A DNA stretch of 49,203 nt from RGIG3102 sp964525015 (GTDB lineage: Bacteria; Bacillota; Clostridia; Oscillospirales; Ruminococcaceae), in NCBI GenBank assembly GCA_964525015.1, contig CAZGFY010000016.1:1-49203 (forward strand). Direction: 5' to 3'. Shown here in pieces: positions 16,025-24,921 of this stretch. Numbering within the stretch: the first letter of the stretch is position 1; each line of letters starts with the position of its first letter. The notes under the pieces were generated by a model. It saw only the letters and a program-made list of their open reading frames with translations, made no database searches and was not told the DNA's origin. The position numbers and the translations under genes were made by a program.

Positions 16025-17521
16025 TTAAACATATTTTGCAGCTAATGTTAAGATTTCTTCTTGAGATGTGTTTTTAGCGTCCACTTCTCCTGCAAGCTGA
16101 CCATTAGACATAACTAATATTCTATCGCAAACTCCTAAAAGTTCTGGCATTTCTGAAGATGCCATTATAATAGTTTTTCCTTTTTCAGCAAGCTCTATTA
16201 TAAGCTGATAAATTTCATACTTTGCCCCAACGTCGATACCACGAGTTGGCTCATCTAGTAAAAGCACTTCTGGCTCGGTTAATAGCCATCTTCCTAAAAT
16301 AACCTTTTGCTGATTACCACCTGATAGCGAACGGATTTTAGTTGATTGGCTTGGCGTTTTAATTCTCATTGAATCAATTGCCCACTGAGTGTCTTTACTC
16401 ATTCCTTGATTTGATAAAAGTGGTCCACTTACGTATTTTTTAAGGCTGGATATTGTTGTGTTTTCAGTTATATCTAAAATCCCAAAAATACCTGTCGCCC
16501 TTCTTTCTTCTGTTAAAAGTGCAAAACCATTTTTAATTGATTCTTCTGGATGTTTATTTTTAATTTCTTTTCCGTGTAGTTTTATTTTTCCGCTTTTTCT
16601 TGTAGCATTTCCAAATAAATTTTCCAAAACTTCGGTTCTGCCTGAGCCATCTAGCCCTGCAAGACCTATAATTTCACCCTGACGTGCATTGAATGAAACA
16701 TCTTTTAAGTGGGAATACATCGATGTTAAGCCTTCAACTTCTAGCATAACTTCGCCGATAGGATTATGTTTTGGTGGATAACGGTTTGTTAAATCACGCC
16801 CAACCATTAATTTAATGATTTTATCCATCGTTAAATCTTCAGCTCTTTGTGTATCCACCCATTTTCCATCACGCATAATTGTGATATCATCTGAAATTCT
16901 AAAAATTTCATCCATTTTATGTGATATATATATAATACCGCATCCACTTTCCTTAAGTTTTTCTATAATTTCAAATAAATGGTCAACTTCTTTTTCGGTA
17001 AGGGATGATGTAGGTTCATCGAAAACAATAATTTTTGAATTATAAGAAACAGCTTTTGCTATTTCAACCATCTGCCTTTGTGAAACAGGCATTTTACTCA
17101 TTTCAATAGTAGGGTCAACTTTTATTCCCAGTTCTTTGAATACTTTATTAGTATCTTCAATCATCTTTTTTTCGCTTGTAAACAGCCCACCGGCAACAGT
17201 TGGGTATCTTCCAAGCCAGATATTATCCATAACATTTCTTTTTAATGCTTGGTTTAATTCTTGGTGCACCATTGCAACCCCATTATCAAGGGCATCTTTT
17301 GAATTTTTAAAATTTATTGGCTTATCTTCTAATAAAATCTCGCCAGCATCTCTTGAATACATCCCAAACAAACATTTCATTAATGTTGATTTTCCGGCTC
17401 CATTCTCGCCCATTAAAGCGTGAACTGTGCCCCTTCTAACAGTTAGCGAAACATCATCTAATGCTTTTACACCAGGAAAGCTTTTACTTATATTATTAAT
17501 TTGTAATAAAACATCTGACAT
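16025..17521 (-). CDS. mglA: galactose/methyl-galactoside ABC transporter ATPase, two-domain
   Basis: The 498-residue protein is a tandem duplication of ABC ATPase domains, as in MglA/RbsA. The first has Walker A GENGAGKST (about 38-46) and Walker B IIVFDEPTSSL. The second has a degenerate Walker A (GLDGSGRTE), signature LSGGNQQK and Walker B VLLLDEPTRGID. It powers sugar import. The order mglB-mglA-mglC on the minus strand is the classical operon. A hairpin separates it from mglB. Confidence 0.93.
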   Translation of the reverse strand: MSDVLLQINNISKSFPGVKALDDVSLTVRRGTVHALMGENGAGKSTLMKCLFGMYSRDAGEILLEDKPINFKNSKDALDNGVAMVHQELNQALKRNVMDNIWLGRYPTVAGGLFTSEKKMIEDTNKVFKELGIKVDPTIEMSKMPVSQRQMVEIAKAVSYNSKIIVFDEPTSSLTEKEVDHLFEIIEKLKESGCGIIYISHKMDEIFRISDDITIMRDGKWVDTQRAEDLTMDKIIKLMVGRDLTNRYPPKHNPIGEVMLEVEGLTSMYSHLKDVSFNARQGEIIGLAGLDGSGRTEVLENLFGNATRKSGKIKLHGKEIKNKHPEESIKNGFALLTEERRATGIFGILDITENTTISSLKKYVSGPLLSNQGMSKDTQWAIDSMRIKTPSQSTKIRSLSGGNQQKVILGRWLLTEPEVLLLDEPTRGIDVGAKYEIYQLIIELAEKGKTIIMASSEMPELLGVCDRILVMSNGQLAGEVDAKNTSQEEILTLAAKYV

Positions 17522-17591
17522 ATTTCATTTTCCTTCCTATTATTTCATATGTAAACTTTTAGATATTTTTAAATACCTATATTAATTAAGA

Positions 17592-17614
17592 TAGCCACAC
17601 AATAAGTGTGGCTA
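17592..17614 (-). promoter_or_regulatory. intercistronic hairpin between mglB and mglA
   Basis: TAGCCACAC and GTGTGGCTA form a perfect 9-bp GC-rich stem with a 5-base loop in the 136-base gap between mglB and mglA. No T tract follows, so it is more likely an mRNA stabiliser or a weak attenuator than a full terminator. That arrangement commonly lets the binding protein be made in excess over the membrane components. Confidence 0.65.
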
Positions 17615-17657
17615 CATTAATTTTAAATATAATTAGTTCTAATTATAAACTATCAAA

Positions 17658-18743
17658 TTATTCGCCAGTGTAAACTTGGTAAGGGATACGAACTTTGTTA
17701 ACTGTTGAATCAATGTTGTAATCAGCTAGCATACTCATAACATCGCCATTATCTGTGTAGCCTTTAATTGAATCAGCAATCGCACCAGCCATACCTTCAG
17801 CATCTTGCTTGATTGTACCAGTCATAACGCCATCAGCAATTAAAGCTTTAGCAGCATCAGTTGCATCAACGCCGAATACAGGAATAATTTTATCTCCACC
17901 AACTGTGTTAAATCCAGCTGTTGATAAAGCTGAGATAGCACCTTCAGCCATACCATCATTATTACAAATAACAAGCTCAACCATATTTCCGTTAGCTTCA
18001 TTAAATTGAGTTAATAATGTTGACATATATTCATTAGCAGCTTCTGCAGACCAGTTACCATCTTGGTCAACTAGGTATTTTGCAGAGTTTGCTGAATCAT
18101 AGAATTCTAAAGCTGGTTTTCCAGCAGCTGTTAATAAAGCATCAGCATCTTCAACTGCATATTGAGTTCTTGTGTCAGCTTCAACGTTGCCTTCTTGTCC
18201 TTTAAACATTACATATGAGATTGTTCCATCTCCGTTTAAATCCACAGCATCATAGTTTTCTAATAGGTAATTACCAATTAATTCACCTTGCATATGTCCT
18301 GCTTCTGATGCATTTGTTCCGATGAAGTTTGATTTTTCATAGCTGTTAACAACGTCATCTGAAACTTCTCTGTTAAAGAAGATTACAGGGATATCTTTTT
18401 CTTTAGCCATATCAACAATAGTTGCTGCAGCTGTTTCTGAGCCTGTATCAACTAGGTTTACAACTAAAGCTGTTGCACCACTAGCAATAGCAGTTTGAAC
18501 TTGCTCTGTTTGTGTTGTTTGGCTTGAATTGCCATCATAGTTTGTGAATGCAATTCCTGCTTCTGTTAAATCTGCATCTAGTGCACTTCTAACAGTTGAG
18601 ATATAAGTATCAGCAAATGTGTAGTAGAAAACGTGAACGCCTCCAGCACTTGATGAGCCTTCAGTAGTTCCTTCTGATGAAGAACAAGCCACTAGAGAAA
18701 AAGCCATAGTAGCAGATAATAATAGTGCTAATAATTTTTTCAT
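17658..18743 (-). CDS. mglB: galactose/glucose-type sugar-binding lipoprotein
   Basis: The 361-residue lipoprotein has a signal peptide ending in the lipobox LVAC (cysteine at 20). The periplasmic-binding fold matches the D-galactose-binding protein. It shows VHVFYYTFADTYIS at the start and an EF-hand-like calcium loop DLNGDGTIS (about 170-178), a hallmark of MglB. ELVICNNDGMAEGAI and VFGVDATDAAK belong to the ligand site. It delivers galactose, glucose or a related sugar to MglAC. Strong promoter and AAAGGAAC ribosome site upstream. Confidence 0.9.
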   Translation of the reverse strand: MKKLLALLLSATMAFSLVACSSSEGTTEGSSSAGGVHVFYYTFADTYISTVRSALDADLTEAGIAFTNYDGNSSQTTQTEQVQTAIASGATALVVNLVDTGSETAAATIVDMAKEKDIPVIFFNREVSDDVVNSYEKSNFIGTNASEAGHMQGELIGNYLLENYDAVDLNGDGTISYVMFKGQEGNVEADTRTQYAVEDADALLTAAGKPALEFYDSANSAKYLVDQDGNWSAEAANEYMSTLLTQFNEANGNMVELVICNNDGMAEGAISALSTAGFNTVGGDKIIPVFGVDATDAAKALIADGVMTGTIKQDAEGMAGAIADSIKGYTDNGDVMSMLADYNIDSTVNKVRIPYQVYTGE

Positions 18744-19128
18744 AAATAAAAGTTCCTTTCAAAGCTATTTTGTTTTTGTAGTGCTACAATTGTATAGCAA
18801 CTCTATGCAATAATAATAACATATCCTTTTATCAAGGTCAATATTTTTTTGAGCATTTTTTATTAATAAAAAATAGTTTGTTAAAGTTTTTTTGTTTATT
18901 TTTCATATATAATTATCTCTTTTATAGCAAATATGTATAATTTGTTAAATTTTGTCATTTCTTTGTAACATTTTATATGCAACATTTATCCATCTTCAAT
19001 ATCAAATTTACATAGTAAAAACTTGCATAATTTTACTTGAAATAAGAAATTCTATTATTTAATTTAGGAAAATTTTGCCATAGCATTTTGCACAATAGTT
19101 TTAAACATATAAATTACAAGCCGATTAT
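18744..19128. other. 385-base intergenic region upstream of mglB
   Basis: The part next to mglB holds the promoter at 18813-18841 and a leader of about 65 bases. The remainder up to the sdaAA stop is very AT-rich, with no open frame, strong hairpin or operator that I can support. Any catabolite site is not clear. Confidence 0.6.
18813..18841 (-). promoter_or_regulatory. promoter of the mgl operon
   Basis: On the minus strand TTGACC (18836-18841), 17 bases and TATTAT (18813-18818) lie about 70 bases before mglB. Confidence 0.8.
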
Positions 19129-19998
19129 CTAGTCTTCAAAAATTTGCTTGTAAATGGCAAGCCCAGCTGGAGTTGTTGCTATTCCGCCCTGCGCTGTTTC
19201 TCTTAGTTGTGGTGGAAGCATTTTCCCAACTTTAAACATAGCATCAACAACTTCATCAAATGGAATATGAGAAACTTGTCCTGCAAGTGCCATATCTGCT
19301 GAAATTAAAGCATTTACCGCTCCAGAGGCATTTCTCTGTGCACAAGGAAGCTGTACAAGCCCAGCGACTGGATCGCACACAAGCCCCATAACATTTATCA
19401 TCGCAAAACTTGCAGCATTAAAACAAGTTTCATCATCAGCACCCATCATATAAGCTGCCGCTGCCGCTGCCATACTCGCTGCAACGCCGCACTCAGCCTG
19501 ACAGCCACCTTCTGCGCCTGCTATTGTTGCGTTTTTTGTAAAAATATATCCAACAACACTAGCTAAAACCAGCCCTTGGATTGTTTTTTCTTTAGATATA
19601 TTTTTATCTTCCATTACCCCATATAAAACAGCTGGGAGTATTCCACAGCTACCAGCAGTAGGGCTAGCACAAATTTTACCCATCGAAGCGTTTACTTCAC
19701 TAGAAGAAAATGCAAGAGCCATAACAAAATTTATATAGTCCCCACTGATAGAATTATTTTTTGAATGAAGATATTGAGTATTTGCAACTCCATCAATTAA
19801 TCCACCTTTTGTTGACATTTTTTTATTTAAAGCTTTTGTGGCAGAGGCTATCATAATATCTAATCTAGTTTCAAAATGATTTAACACCGATTGTTTATCC
19901 AGATTAGAAATCTTCATTTCATTTAATAAAGCAAGCTCAAACACTCGCTTATTTTCGCATTTTGCAATACTTAAAAATTCTTTTGCACTGTTATACAT
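19129..19998 (-). CDS. sdaAA: L-serine dehydratase, alpha subunit (Fe-S)
   Basis: The 289-residue subunit carries the cluster-binding and catalytic region of the anaerobic-type serine dehydratase: CASPTAGSCGILPAV (about 117-131), EGGCQAECG (about 163-171) and CDPVAGLVQLPC (about 208-219). The enzyme deaminates L-serine to pyruvate with a [4Fe-4S] cluster instead of PLP and is oxygen sensitive. It follows the beta subunit gene by 21 bases, the common arrangement in Firmicutes. Confidence 0.92.
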   Translation of the reverse strand: MYNSAKEFLSIAKCENKRVFELALLNEMKISNLDKQSVLNHFETRLDIMIASATKALNKKMSTKGGLIDGVANTQYLHSKNNSISGDYINFVMALAFSSSEVNASMGKICASPTAGSCGILPAVLYGVMEDKNISKEKTIQGLVLASVVGYIFTKNATIAGAEGGCQAECGVAASMAAAAAAYMMGADDETCFNAASFAMINVMGLVCDPVAGLVQLPCAQRNASGAVNALISADMALAGQVSHIPFDEVVDAMFKVGKMLPPQLRETAQGGIATTPAGLAIYKQIFED

Positions 19999-20019
19999 CT
20001 AAATCACCATTCTTTACTA

Positions 20020-20682
20020 CTATATATTAATAACTGTTACAGAGATAACATTCTCTACTCTTTTTAAATCTTCTGCGACTTTTAGAGGAATAAAACTGTC
20101 ACATTCAATAACGCAGCTTGCCATATCTCCACGAGATATCCTGCTAACTTTCATAACAGCAATATTTATATTATTACAAGCTAAAATAGTTGAAACATTA
20201 CTAACGACCCCCTTCACATCCTGCTGATGCACAATAATAGTTGGATTTTGAGCAGAAATTTCACATTCAAGCCCATTAATATTAGTAATTAAAATTCGTC
20301 CGCCACCTAAAGAAGCTCCTTCTATATAATATTCTTCATTATTTTCATTAATAAAAACAACTTTAAGGCTATTTTCATAAGGAGAATTAATATCAGATTT
20401 TATAAAGTCATAATTCACTCCTAAATTTTTAGCGATTTCAAAGCTATTAACTAAATTTTCATCATCTTCATTCATTAATAAAGCCCCTGCAACAAGTGCA
20501 ATATCTGTAAAATGACCTTTATACGTTTTAGCAAAAGAGCCACCTAGATAAAAAACAACTCTTTTGAAATCTTTATTATATATTATTCTAGCTACTTTGG
20601 CTAATTTTGCTGCACCAGCTGTATGCGAGGAGGACGGACCTATCATAATAGGGCCGATAACATCAAGTAAACTTATAGACAT
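20020..20682 (-). CDS. sdaAB: L-serine dehydratase, beta subunit
   Basis: The 220-residue subunit has the N-terminal motif GPIMIGPSSSHTAGA (about 10-24), conserved in serine dehydratases. A C-terminal ACT domain follows (GVVSNVSTILACNNINIAVMKVSR, about 150-173) that usually senses serine. It forms the active enzyme with SdaAA. First gene of the operon, with an AAAGGAG ribosome site 8 bases before the ATG. Confidence 0.9.
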   Translation of the reverse strand: MSISLLDVIGPIMIGPSSSHTAGAAKLAKVARIIYNKDFKRVVFYLGGSFAKTYKGHFTDIALVAGALLMNEDDENLVNSFEIAKNLGVNYDFIKSDINSPYENSLKVVFINENNEEYYIEGASLGGGRILITNINGLECEISAQNPTIIVHQQDVKGVVSNVSTILACNNINIAVMKVSRISRGDMASCVIECDSFIPLKVAEDLKRVENVISVTVINI

Positions 20683-20717
20683 ATATGGTGCTCCTTTCGA
20701 TATTTTATAATATTACT

Positions 20718-20747
20718 ATTTTAACATAAATATTAAACGGAAAACAA
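20718..20747 (-). promoter_or_regulatory. probable promoter of sdaAB-sdaAA
   Basis: TTGTTT (20742-20747) and TAAAAT (20718-20723) are 18 bases apart on the minus strand. A weak match, but correctly placed about 30 bases before the start codon. Confidence 0.4.
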
Positions 20748-20754
20748 GTTTTTG

Positions 20755-20783
20755 TTGATTAAATATACTAAATATATTAAAAT
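20755..20783 (+). promoter_or_regulatory. promoter of the AI-2E family gene
   Basis: TTGATT (20755-20760), 17 bases and TAAAAT (20778-20783), divergent from the sda promoter with 7 bases between the -35 boxes. Confidence 0.6.
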
Positions 20784-20827
20784 ATAAGTAGTAATAATAT
20801 TTTAATATATAAAGCAAGGGGATAATT

Positions 20828-21898
20828 ATGCAAAAAAGAATAAATTTTTTAATTAATACATGCTATATTTTAGTATTAATAGCAATAGTGGGAGGTTGTC
20901 TTTTTGCTGTGTCAAGCTGGATGATGCCTTTTGTTATAGCTTTTTTTGTTGCATATTTATTGAATCCTTTAAGCGAAAGAGTATCAAATAAATTAAAAAT
21001 TAAAAAAACTATATCTTCTATATTTTTTGTAGCTTTATTTTATATTTGTATGCTTTTGATTATATTTTTATCTGGATATAATCTAGTGGCATATTTATTA
21101 AGTATTTTTTCAGATTTACCTGATTTATACACAAATAGTATTCTACCTGCTTTTTATAATTTAATAGATATTTTTAATAACACCCTTATACGAATCGATC
21201 CGAGTATTGAAATGACTGTGGAAATGACCACAAAGAGTATAATCGATTCTATAAGCAGTCAGATAAGTAGTATATCTATACAGGCTGTTAGCATATTAAG
21301 TGGATATGCTGCTAGAGTTCCTGCTTTTTTCCTTGCTACTTTAATATCTGTAATTTCTTCATTTTTTATAGCTAGTGACTATGATAATATTATATCCTAT
21401 TTATCAAAAAAAATGAACGATAAAACAAAGGAGATTATTTTAGGAGTTGAGGAGTATTCAATAGTTGCAGTTAAACAATATATTAAATCTTATGCAATTA
21501 TTATATTAGTTACATTTATTGAATTATCCGTTGGTCTAAGTTTATTAAGAATTGATAATGCAATTTTAATTGCCTTTTTAATTTCTCTATTTGATATAAT
21601 GCCTATTTTAGGTACAGGCGGAATTATAATACCATGGGGATTAATTAATTTATTCTTAGGGAATTATCCATTAGGATTTGGCTTTTTAATTTTATATGCA
21701 ATTATAACTGTTGTAAGGCAGATATTAGAGCCAAAAGTTGTGGGTGACAGAGTTGGGCTTCATCCAGTTGTAACTTTAATAGCTATGTATGTAGGTGTTC
21801 AAATTTACGGGGTTCTAGGTTTATTTTTACTTCCGATATCAATTGTTATCTTAAAACAGCTTATTGAATCAGGCAAAATCAAATTAAAAAAAGATTAG
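20828..21898 (+). CDS. AI-2E family (PerM/YtvI-like) membrane transporter
   Basis: The 356-residue protein has about eight membrane helices: a pair at each end and a long soluble segment in the middle. The C-terminal signatures are typical: LLRIDNAILIAFLISLFDIMPILGTGG (about 238-264) and RQILEPKVVGDRVGLHPVVTLIAMYVG (about 296-322). The family covers exporters and Na+/H+ antiporters as well as the AI-2 exporter TqsA; nothing here fixes the substrate. Monocistronic with its own promoter; a terminator shared with the helicase gene follows. Confidence 0.87.
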   Translation: MQKRINFLINTCYILVLIAIVGGCLFAVSSWMMPFVIAFFVAYLLNPLSERVSNKLKIKKTISSIFFVALFYICMLLIIFLSGYNLVAYLLSIFSDLPDLYTNSILPAFYNLIDIFNNTLIRIDPSIEMTVEMTTKSIIDSISSQISSISIQAVSILSGYAARVPAFFLATLISVISSFFIASDYDNIISYLSKKMNDKTKEIILGVEEYSIVAVKQYIKSYAIIILVTFIELSVGLSLLRIDNAILIAFLISLFDIMPILGTGGIIIPWGLINLFLGNYPLGFGFLILYAIITVVRQILEPKVVGDRVGLHPVVTLIAMYVGVQIYGVLGLFLLPISIVILKQLIESGKIKLKKD

Positions 21899-21985
21899 CC
21901 TTACTCATATAATCCAAATCAAAAAAGTATAACCAACTTCCTTGTATTATCTTTATGAGTTTTGAAATTAATTTTTTACACACTA

Positions 21986-22017
21986 AAATGACGATTTTCC
22001 AAAGAAAATCGTCATTT
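21986..22017. terminator. bidirectional intrinsic terminator
   Basis: AAATGACGATTTTC and GAAAATCGTCATTT form a 14-bp stem with a CAAA loop and T-rich flanks between convergent genes. The core stem is the same as in the terminator at 8067-8107. Confidence 0.9.
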
Positions 22018-22078
22018 ATATTTTTTTATTCGTAAAGATAAGATTTATTTTGCTTAAAATTGTGATATTTTTTATTCA

Positions 22079-23794
22079 CTATTCAGCAGAAACTTTTTTA
22101 CCTGCTATTTTTGCTCCATTAACAGAAGATACAATTAAATCTTTTTGGTTTTTTGGAATTTCAACTAGTGCATAGCTATCTTTAATTGAAATGCTTCCAA
22201 TAAATTTTGAATGAACTCCACTTTCTCCAGCCACTGCGCCTAAGATATTCTTAGGAGTTGCACCTGCATTTTTTCCAACTGAAAGACGCATTGTATAAAC
22301 ATCTTGGTTTTCAAGATTAGATTTTTTAGCAGAATTTCTATCTTTTGATTTGAAATCTCTATCTCCTCTATCTTTTGACTTGAAATCTCTATCGCTTCTA
22401 TCTTTTGATTTGAAATCTCTATCGCTTCTATCTTTTGATTTGAAATCTCTATCACTTCTATCTTTTGACTTGAAATCTCTATCGCCCCTATCTTTTGATT
22501 TGAAATCTCTATCGCCTCTATCTTTAAAAGATGATTTCTCTTCTCTTGGCTTTCTATCTCCATCATCTCTTTTTCTATCTCTAAATGACGGTCTGTCGCT
22601 TTCTTTTCTTCTTCTAGAATCACGAGGAGCTCTATCCCCTCTTTTTCTTTCTAAATCAGCATTATCAGTTTCGATAGTTTCAAGCTCTAATGGTTTTATA
22701 TCGCTTTTTGTATGGCGCATGATATCATCCAGTGCAACCTTCTGACGTCTGCCTTGCAGAAGAGTAACACTTAAACCACCTCTTCCAGCTCTACCTGTTC
22801 TACCAATACGGTGAACATAATATTCTGTTTGTTGTGGTATATCATAGTTTATAACAGCTTCAACATCGCTAACGTCGATACCTCTAGCTGCAACGTCGGT
22901 AGCAATTAGCACTTTTGCTCTACCACGACGGAAATCTTGCATAACTCTATCGCGTTCTCTCTGGCGCATATCCCCATGAAGCCCTCTCGCTTTTACGTCC
23001 ATATCTTGCAGAGTTTCTGTTAACTCATCAACCATTCTTTTTGTATTACAAAAGATAATTGAAACGCCGATTTCTTTTTCATCTAAAAGAGATAAAAGAG
23101 TGTCAGCTTTTCTGCCTTTTTTACAATTGATAAAATATTGATCAATTGAATCAACTGTCATAGCTGGGCTTTTCACCTCAACCACTGTTGGATTTTTTTG
23201 ATAATTATCAACTATTTCCATTATCGCTTTTGGCATTGTTGCAGAGAAAAGAATTGTTTGTCTTTCATCTGGAGTTTTATTTAAAATATCTTCTATATCA
23301 TCTCTAAAGCCCATATTAAGCATTTCGTCTGCTTCATCAAGCACAACCATTTTAATATCGCTTAGTTTTATAGTTTTTCTTTTTAAATGGTCTAAAATAC
23401 GCCCTGGCGTACCAATAACAATTGATACCCCTTGTTTTAAAACTGGAATCTGTCTAGAAATTGGCTGACCACCATAAACTACCGCTGTTTTAATACCGTG
23501 TGTATATTTAGTTAGTTTTTTAATCTCATTACCAGCTTGGATTGCAAGCTCCCTTGTTGGGCAGATAATTAATATCTGTGGATTTTTTTTCATTGAAGTG
23601 TCAACTGCATCAACTGCAGGCACACCGAACGCCACTGTTTTACCACTACCTGTTTGGCTTTTACCAATAACATCTATTCCTTCTAGAATAAGTGGTATAG
23701 CTTTTGCTTGAATTTCTGTTGGCTTTTCAAAGCCCATATCAACTAAAGCTCTTTTTAGCGCACTTTTAATTTCAAAATTAAAGTTGTCTATCAT
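22079..23794 (-). CDS. DEAD-box RNA helicase (DeaD/CshA type) with repeat linker and DbpA-like RNA-binding domain
   Basis: The 571-residue protein has two RecA domains. The helicase motifs are Q-motif PTEIQ, motif I SQTGSGKT (46-53), motif II DEAD (153-156), motif III SAT and motif VI HRIGRTGRAG. After residue about 375 comes a basic Arg/Asp-rich linker. It includes six copies of a 10-residue unit of the form DRDFKSKDRx (about 425-485), encoded by 30-bp tandem DNA repeats. The last 75 residues look like the DbpA RNA-binding domain. Such helicases remodel ribosomal and messenger RNA, especially in the cold. The 5' leader is about 95 bases. Confidence 0.92.
   Translation of the reverse strand: MIDNFNFEIKSALKRALVDMGFEKPTEIQAKAIPLILEGIDVIGKSQTGSGKTVAFGVPAVDAVDTSMKKNPQILIICPTRELAIQAGNEIKKLTKYTHGIKTAVVYGGQPISRQIPVLKQGVSIVIGTPGRILDHLKRKTIKLSDIKMVVLDEADEMLNMGFRDDIEDILNKTPDERQTILFSATMPKAIMEIVDNYQKNPTVVEVKSPAMTVDSIDQYFINCKKGRKADTLLSLLDEKEIGVSIIFCNTKRMVDELTETLQDMDVKARGLHGDMRQRERDRVMQDFRRGRAKVLIATDVAARGIDVSDVEAVINYDIPQQTEYYVHRIGRTGRAGRGGLSVTLLQGRRQKVALDDIMRHTKSDIKPLELETIETDNADLERKRGDRAPRDSRRRKESDRPSFRDRKRDDGDRKPREEKSSFKDRGDRDFKSKDRGDRDFKSKDRSDRDFKSKDRSDRDFKSKDRSDRDFKSKDRGDRDFKSKDRNSAKKSNLENQDVYTMRLSVGKNAGATPKNILGAVAGESGVHSKFIGSISIKDSYALVEIPKNQKDLIVSSVNGAKIAGKKVSAE
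22341..22520. repeat. six-copy 30-bp tandem repeat inside the helicase gene
   Basis: Six contiguous 30-base units start at 22341, 22371, 22401, 22431, 22461 and 22491. Each begins TCTTTTGA and contains TGAAATCTCTATC. They differ only at a few third-codon positions. The unit length keeps the frame, so copy-number change would lengthen or shorten the linker without breaking the gene. Confidence 0.95.
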
Positions 23795-23895
23795 TTTCCC
23801 TCTTTTGGCATATATAATGCCTTTTCATTCATATATTGCTCCCATTAAATTCTAGCAGCCGCAATAAATAACCGCTAAAACACAATAACTGATTT

Positions 23896-23924
23896 ATTAT
23901 ACTACATCAAAACCAAAAAGTAAA
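23896..23924 (-). promoter_or_regulatory. promoter of the DEAD-box helicase gene
   Basis: TTTACT (23919-23924), 17 bases and TATAAT (23896-23901) on the minus strand. The leader would be about 95 bases. Confidence 0.65.
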
Positions 23925-23978
23925 GAAATATTTTATTAAGATTAATCTTTTTAAGTTCACATTTAATTTTTTTTAAAA

Positions 23979-24010
23979 ATAAAAGCCAATTTATAAAAAT
24001 CGGCTTTTAT
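23979..24010 (-). terminator. terminator of xth
   Basis: ATAAAAGCC and GGCTTTTAT form the stem. On the minus strand it is followed by TTTTTAAAAAAAATT just past the xth stop. Confidence 0.75.
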
Positions 24011-24016
24011 ACTTAA

Positions 24017-24775
24017 TTATATTTCAATTTCTAAAGATATCGGACAATGGTCGCTCCCTAGAATATTTTTATGAATTTCTGATTTAGTTATACAATTCTC
24101 TAAATCTTTACTCACAACAAAATAATCTATTCTCCAGCCAATATCTTTTGTTCTAGCTGAAAAACGATAGCTCCACCATGTGTAGGCATTTTCAAGCTCT
24201 GGATATAGGTGCCTGAAAGTATCAACATTTCCACTCTCTAAAAGCTTGGTAAATTTTTCTCTTTCCTCATCAGAAAACCCTGGGTTTTGTCTATTTGTTT
24301 TCGGATTTTTTAAGTCTATCTCTTTATGAGCAACATTTAAATCCCCACAAAACACAACTGGCTTTGTTTTTGATAAATTTTGTATATGTTCTCTCATTTT
24401 ATCTTCAAAATCCATTCTATAATCAAGACGAGCGAGTTTTTCCTTGCTATTTGGCACATATGAATTAACTAAAAAGAATTTTTCAAATTCTAAAGTCATC
24501 ACTCTTCCCTCATCATCTATATAATTATCCATCCCATAAAAAACATTTATCGGCTCATATTTTGTAAAAACAGCTGTTCCTGAATATCCTTTTTTTACAG
24601 CTGAATGCCAATATTGTTTATACCCTTTTAATTCAAGGTTTATCTGTTCTGGTTGGAGTTTTGTTTCTTGAAGAGAGAAAAAATCTGCATCCGTTTCATT
24701 AAAAAAATCTAAAAAACCTTTTCCTACGCAGGCACGTAGCCCGTTAACATTCCAAGAATAAAATTTATATTTCAT
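24017..24775 (-). CDS. xth: exodeoxyribonuclease III / AP endonuclease
   Basis: The 252-residue enzyme shows all main motifs of the ExoIII family: FYSWNVNGLRA at the start, LQETKL (catalytic Glu at about 37), the DLNVAH metal and catalytic loop (about 145-150), YTWWSYR and the C-terminal LGSDHCPI with the catalytic histidine. It incises DNA at abasic sites in base-excision repair. Length is typical. It is divergent from the DtxR-like gene, and the two promoters have adjacent -35 boxes. Confidence 0.93.
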   Translation of the reverse strand: MKYKFYSWNVNGLRACVGKGFLDFFNETDADFFSLQETKLQPEQINLELKGYKQYWHSAVKKGYSGTAVFTKYEPINVFYGMDNYIDDEGRVMTLEFEKFFLVNSYVPNSKEKLARLDYRMDFEDKMREHIQNLSKTKPVVFCGDLNVAHKEIDLKNPKTNRQNPGFSDEEREKFTKLLESGNVDTFRHLYPELENAYTWWSYRFSARTKDIGWRIDYFVVSKDLENCITKSEIHKNILGSDHCPISLEIEI

Positions 24776-24815
24776 ATTATTATAATCCTTTCTATCATTC
24801 TTAATTTCTGATATA

Positions 24816-24844
24816 ATTTTATCATATATTTATATTAGTATCAA
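24816..24844 (-). promoter_or_regulatory. promoter of xth
   Basis: TTGATA (24839-24844), 17 bases and TAAAAT (24816-24821) on the minus strand. Confidence 0.65.
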
Positions 24845-24846
24845 GA

Positions 24847-24875
24847 TTGACAGTTTTATTTAAAATATGTATAAT
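24847..24875 (+). promoter_or_regulatory. consensus promoter of the DtxR-like regulator
   Basis: A perfect sigma-A consensus: TTGACA (24847-24852), 17 bases, TATAAT (24870-24875). Its -35 box is only 2 bases from that of the divergent xth promoter. Confidence 0.9.
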
Positions 24876-24877
24876 AA

Positions 24878-24889
24878 GTTATATATAAC
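24878..24889. promoter_or_regulatory. palindrome over the transcription start, candidate operator
   Basis: GTTATATATAAC is a perfect 12-bp palindrome directly behind the -10 box, at the expected start point of the DtxR-like gene. The position would suit autorepression. The sequence is AT-rich, so chance is not excluded. Confidence 0.4.
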
Positions 24890-24921
24890 AAACTATATCG
24901 CTATTACGAAAGGAACTCTTT

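Noticed and set aside
22341..22520. Regular 30-bp repeats considered as a CRISPR array
   Set aside because: Units are contiguous with no spacers and lie inside a coding sequence.
22350..22745. Long open frames on both strands across the helicase repeats
   Set aside because: They arise from the 30-bp repeat being open in several frames; the helicase frame alone has domains and a ribosome site.
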